A DNA stretch of 5,544 nt from Faeciplasma sp900553675 (GTDB lineage Bacteria > Bacillota > Clostridia > Oscillospirales > Ruminococcaceae): assembly GCA_958428235.1 (NCBI GenBank), contig CAUAFG010000042.1, positions 1 through 5,544 on the forward strand, read 5' to 3'. Below, one piece after another: positions 4,431 through 5,544 of this stretch; the first letter of the stretch is position 1, and each line of letters starts with the position of its first letter. Below the pieces are notes generated by a model. That model ran no database searches. It was not told the DNA's origin and saw only the letters and a program-made list of their open reading frames with translations. The position numbers and the translations under genes were made by a program.

Positions 4431-5488
4431 GCGTAAATATTGGCAGTTGTGCTGAAATCACTGTGACCAAGCCATTCCTGAATCTGCTTCATCGGCACTC
4501 CGTTGGCAAGCAAAAGCGATGCGCAGCTGTGGCGTAAATCGTGAAACCTTATCCGCCTCAGTCCGTTTGCCTCTAACAGCTTCGGGAAGAATTCAGTCAC
4601 ATAGTTTGGTTTGATTAAATCGCCAATCTCGTTTACACAGATATAGCCGGAATATTCTTTGCTGTAGCTGCGACCGCAAAGACGGCAGTTTTCTTTTTGC
4701 TCTTCTTTTAGCGTCAAAAGCCTTTCACGCACGAACGGCACAAGCGGCAAGGTTCTCATGCTTGATTTTGTCTTGGTTGTGTCTGACTCCACAATGGTTA
4801 GTTTACCATCAAGGTTGCATGACGTGACGGTATGTTTTATTACAAGCGTATTCTGCTCGAAGTCTACCGCATCCCATTTCAGACCTATAGCCTCACTTCG
4901 GCGAAGTCCATAAAACGCGCCGAACAAAATAGGCAGTTCCAGCTTTGTACCCTTTGCAGCCTTAAAAAGCTCGTTCATCTCCTCTGCGTCATAAAAGCTG
5001 CCTACGAAACGCTCACGTTTCGGTCTTTCAACCTTATCTGCCGGGTTTACATCAATCAAGTCGATTTTCATAGCGTATTTCAGAGCTTTGTGTATCAGTG
5101 CGTGATAGTGAACTACGGTTGAAGCACTCACCTTTTTAAGCTCATGAAGGTAAAAGTCCTGAATGTTCTTTGCAGTGATGTCTTTAAGGACAACGCCCTT
5201 TTCTTTGAAGTATGGAGCGATGATCCTTGTCGCCATAGCCGCATAAGAAGCATAAGTTGAAACTGCTACTGAGCCTTTTATAATCTCAAGCCAGCTTTCT
5301 AAATACTCCGAGAAAAGCATTTCCCCTTCCGGGGCTTTATGACCCTGCGGAGGTTTAAAATCCCGCCTTAAGTCCAAAAGAATTTCCTCGGCACGCTTTT
5401 TGTTTCCCTTGATTGTAAGACCGGTTGAAATCCACTTGGTCTTTCTTCTGCCAAGAGTGTCAAAATAATTTAATACGGCGTAATACAC
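4385..5488 (-). CDS. Phage-type tyrosine recombinase (integrase), frameshifted at the C-terminus and probably clipped at the N-terminus
   Basis: The 367 residues have the three parts of tyrosine integrases of Firmicutes elements: a short N-terminal DNA-binding domain (1-45, YYAVLNYFD...KWISTGL), a core-binding SAM-like domain (about 58-142) and a catalytic domain (about 165-353). Catalytic residues are visible: Arg196 in GLRRSEA, Lys at 239 or 241 in TKTKSSMRTLPL, His316/Arg319/His320 in HDLRH, His342 in WLGH and nucleophile Tyr352 in TTANIYA. After Ala353 the sequence becomes IWIIHQSLILLMHY, unlike the family. Restoring one base gives HLDYSSKLNSADALLSGLGKAL, a normal ending that stops at 4362. 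The only in-frame start is a GTG at 5486-5488, one codon after a stop, with no well-spaced ribosome binding site. Related proteins usually have several residues before YYAVLNY. Activity is doubtful. Confidence 0.85.
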   Translation of the reverse strand: MYYAVLNYFDTLGRRKTKWISTGLTIKGNKKRAEEILLDLRRDFKPPQGHKAPEGEMLFSEYLESWLEIIKGSVAVSTYASYAAMATRIIAPYFKEKGVVLKDITAKNIQDFYLHELKKVSASTVVHYHALIHKALKYAMKIDLIDVNPADKVERPKRERFVGSFYDAEEMNELFKAAKGTKLELPILFGAFYGLRRSEAIGLKWDAVDFEQNTLVIKHTVTSCNLDGKLTIVESDTTKTKSSMRTLPLVPFVRERLLTLKEEQKENCRLCGRSYSKEYSGYICVNEIGDLIKPNYVTEFFPKLLEANGLRRIRFHDLRHSCASLLLANGVPMKQIQEWLGHSDFSTTANIYAIWIIHQSLILLMHY

Positions 5489-5500
5489 GCCTCAGTTCGT

Positions 5501-5534
5501 AGAAAAACCCCTGACTCCCACAAAGCCAGGGGTT
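5501..5534 (-). terminator. Minus-strand rho-independent terminator just upstream of the integrase
   Basis: On the minus strand, AACCCCTG (from 5534) pairs with CAGGGGTT (ending 5506), extendable by a G-U and a C-G pair. It is followed by a T tract (TTTTTCT). It should end a minus-strand transcript arriving from beyond the right edge. Only about a dozen bases separate it from the integrase GTG, leaving no room for an ordinary integrase promoter. Confidence 0.65.
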
Positions 5535-5544
5535 AAAATCATAT

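Noticed and set aside
5492..5494. Readthrough or selenocysteine recoding of the TGA before the integrase
   Set aside because: The upstream in-frame residues lie within a terminator hairpin and do not resemble an integrase N-terminus; a clipped or frameshifted start is simpler.
1..5544. CRISPR array or insertion-sequence transposase
   Set aside because: No regularly spaced repeats of CRISPR length and no transposase-like reading frame were found; the only recombinase is the tyrosine integrase.

Overview
The window looks like chromosomal DNA from a Gram-positive gut-type anaerobe of the class Clostridia, plausibly Oscillospiraceae/Ruminococcaceae. This rests on strong AAGGAGG ribosome binding sites, clostridial 2[4Fe-4S] ferredoxins, extended -10 promoters, U-tailed terminators, a VTC-domain/DUF4956 gene pair and a Firmicutes-type tyrosine integrase. 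The taxonomic placement is inference. No complete novel multi-gene system is visible.

Bases 1-366 hold no convincing gene. They contain a run of small GC-rich hairpins, two copies of a 10-mer, and a nested pair of inverted repeats just upstream of a good promoter. That promoter drives an FkbM-family methyltransferase with an extra N-terminal region (367-1440). Next come two 56-residue ferredoxin genes (1636-1806 and 1954-2124). They are tandem copies of a whole transcription unit: each has the same -35/-10 arrangement, the same leader hairpin and the same Shine-Dalgarno sequence, and each is followed by its own terminator.

A third unit (2322-3838), with its own extended -10 promoter, encodes a VTC-domain protein of the polyphosphate polymerase type and a DUF4956 membrane protein. 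The two genes are adjacent, share a strand and probably work together at the membrane.

The right part is a tRNA locus with signs of mobile-element activity. A near-consensus promoter (3875-3903) sits directly before a truncated tRNA-Ser(UGA) that matches the intact gene only over its first 42 nt. The intact tRNA-Ser(UGA), with encoded CCA, follows 139 bp later at 4106-4194 and shows no promoter of its own. After its terminator lies a convergent tyrosine recombinase gene (4385-5488, minus). All its catalytic residues are present, but the frame is broken one codon after the nucleophilic tyrosine. Its 5' end also appears clipped, with a minus-strand terminator only about a dozen bases before the first possible start codon. 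The likeliest reading is the edge of a decaying integrative element at a tRNA-Ser gene, with the rest beyond the right edge of the window.
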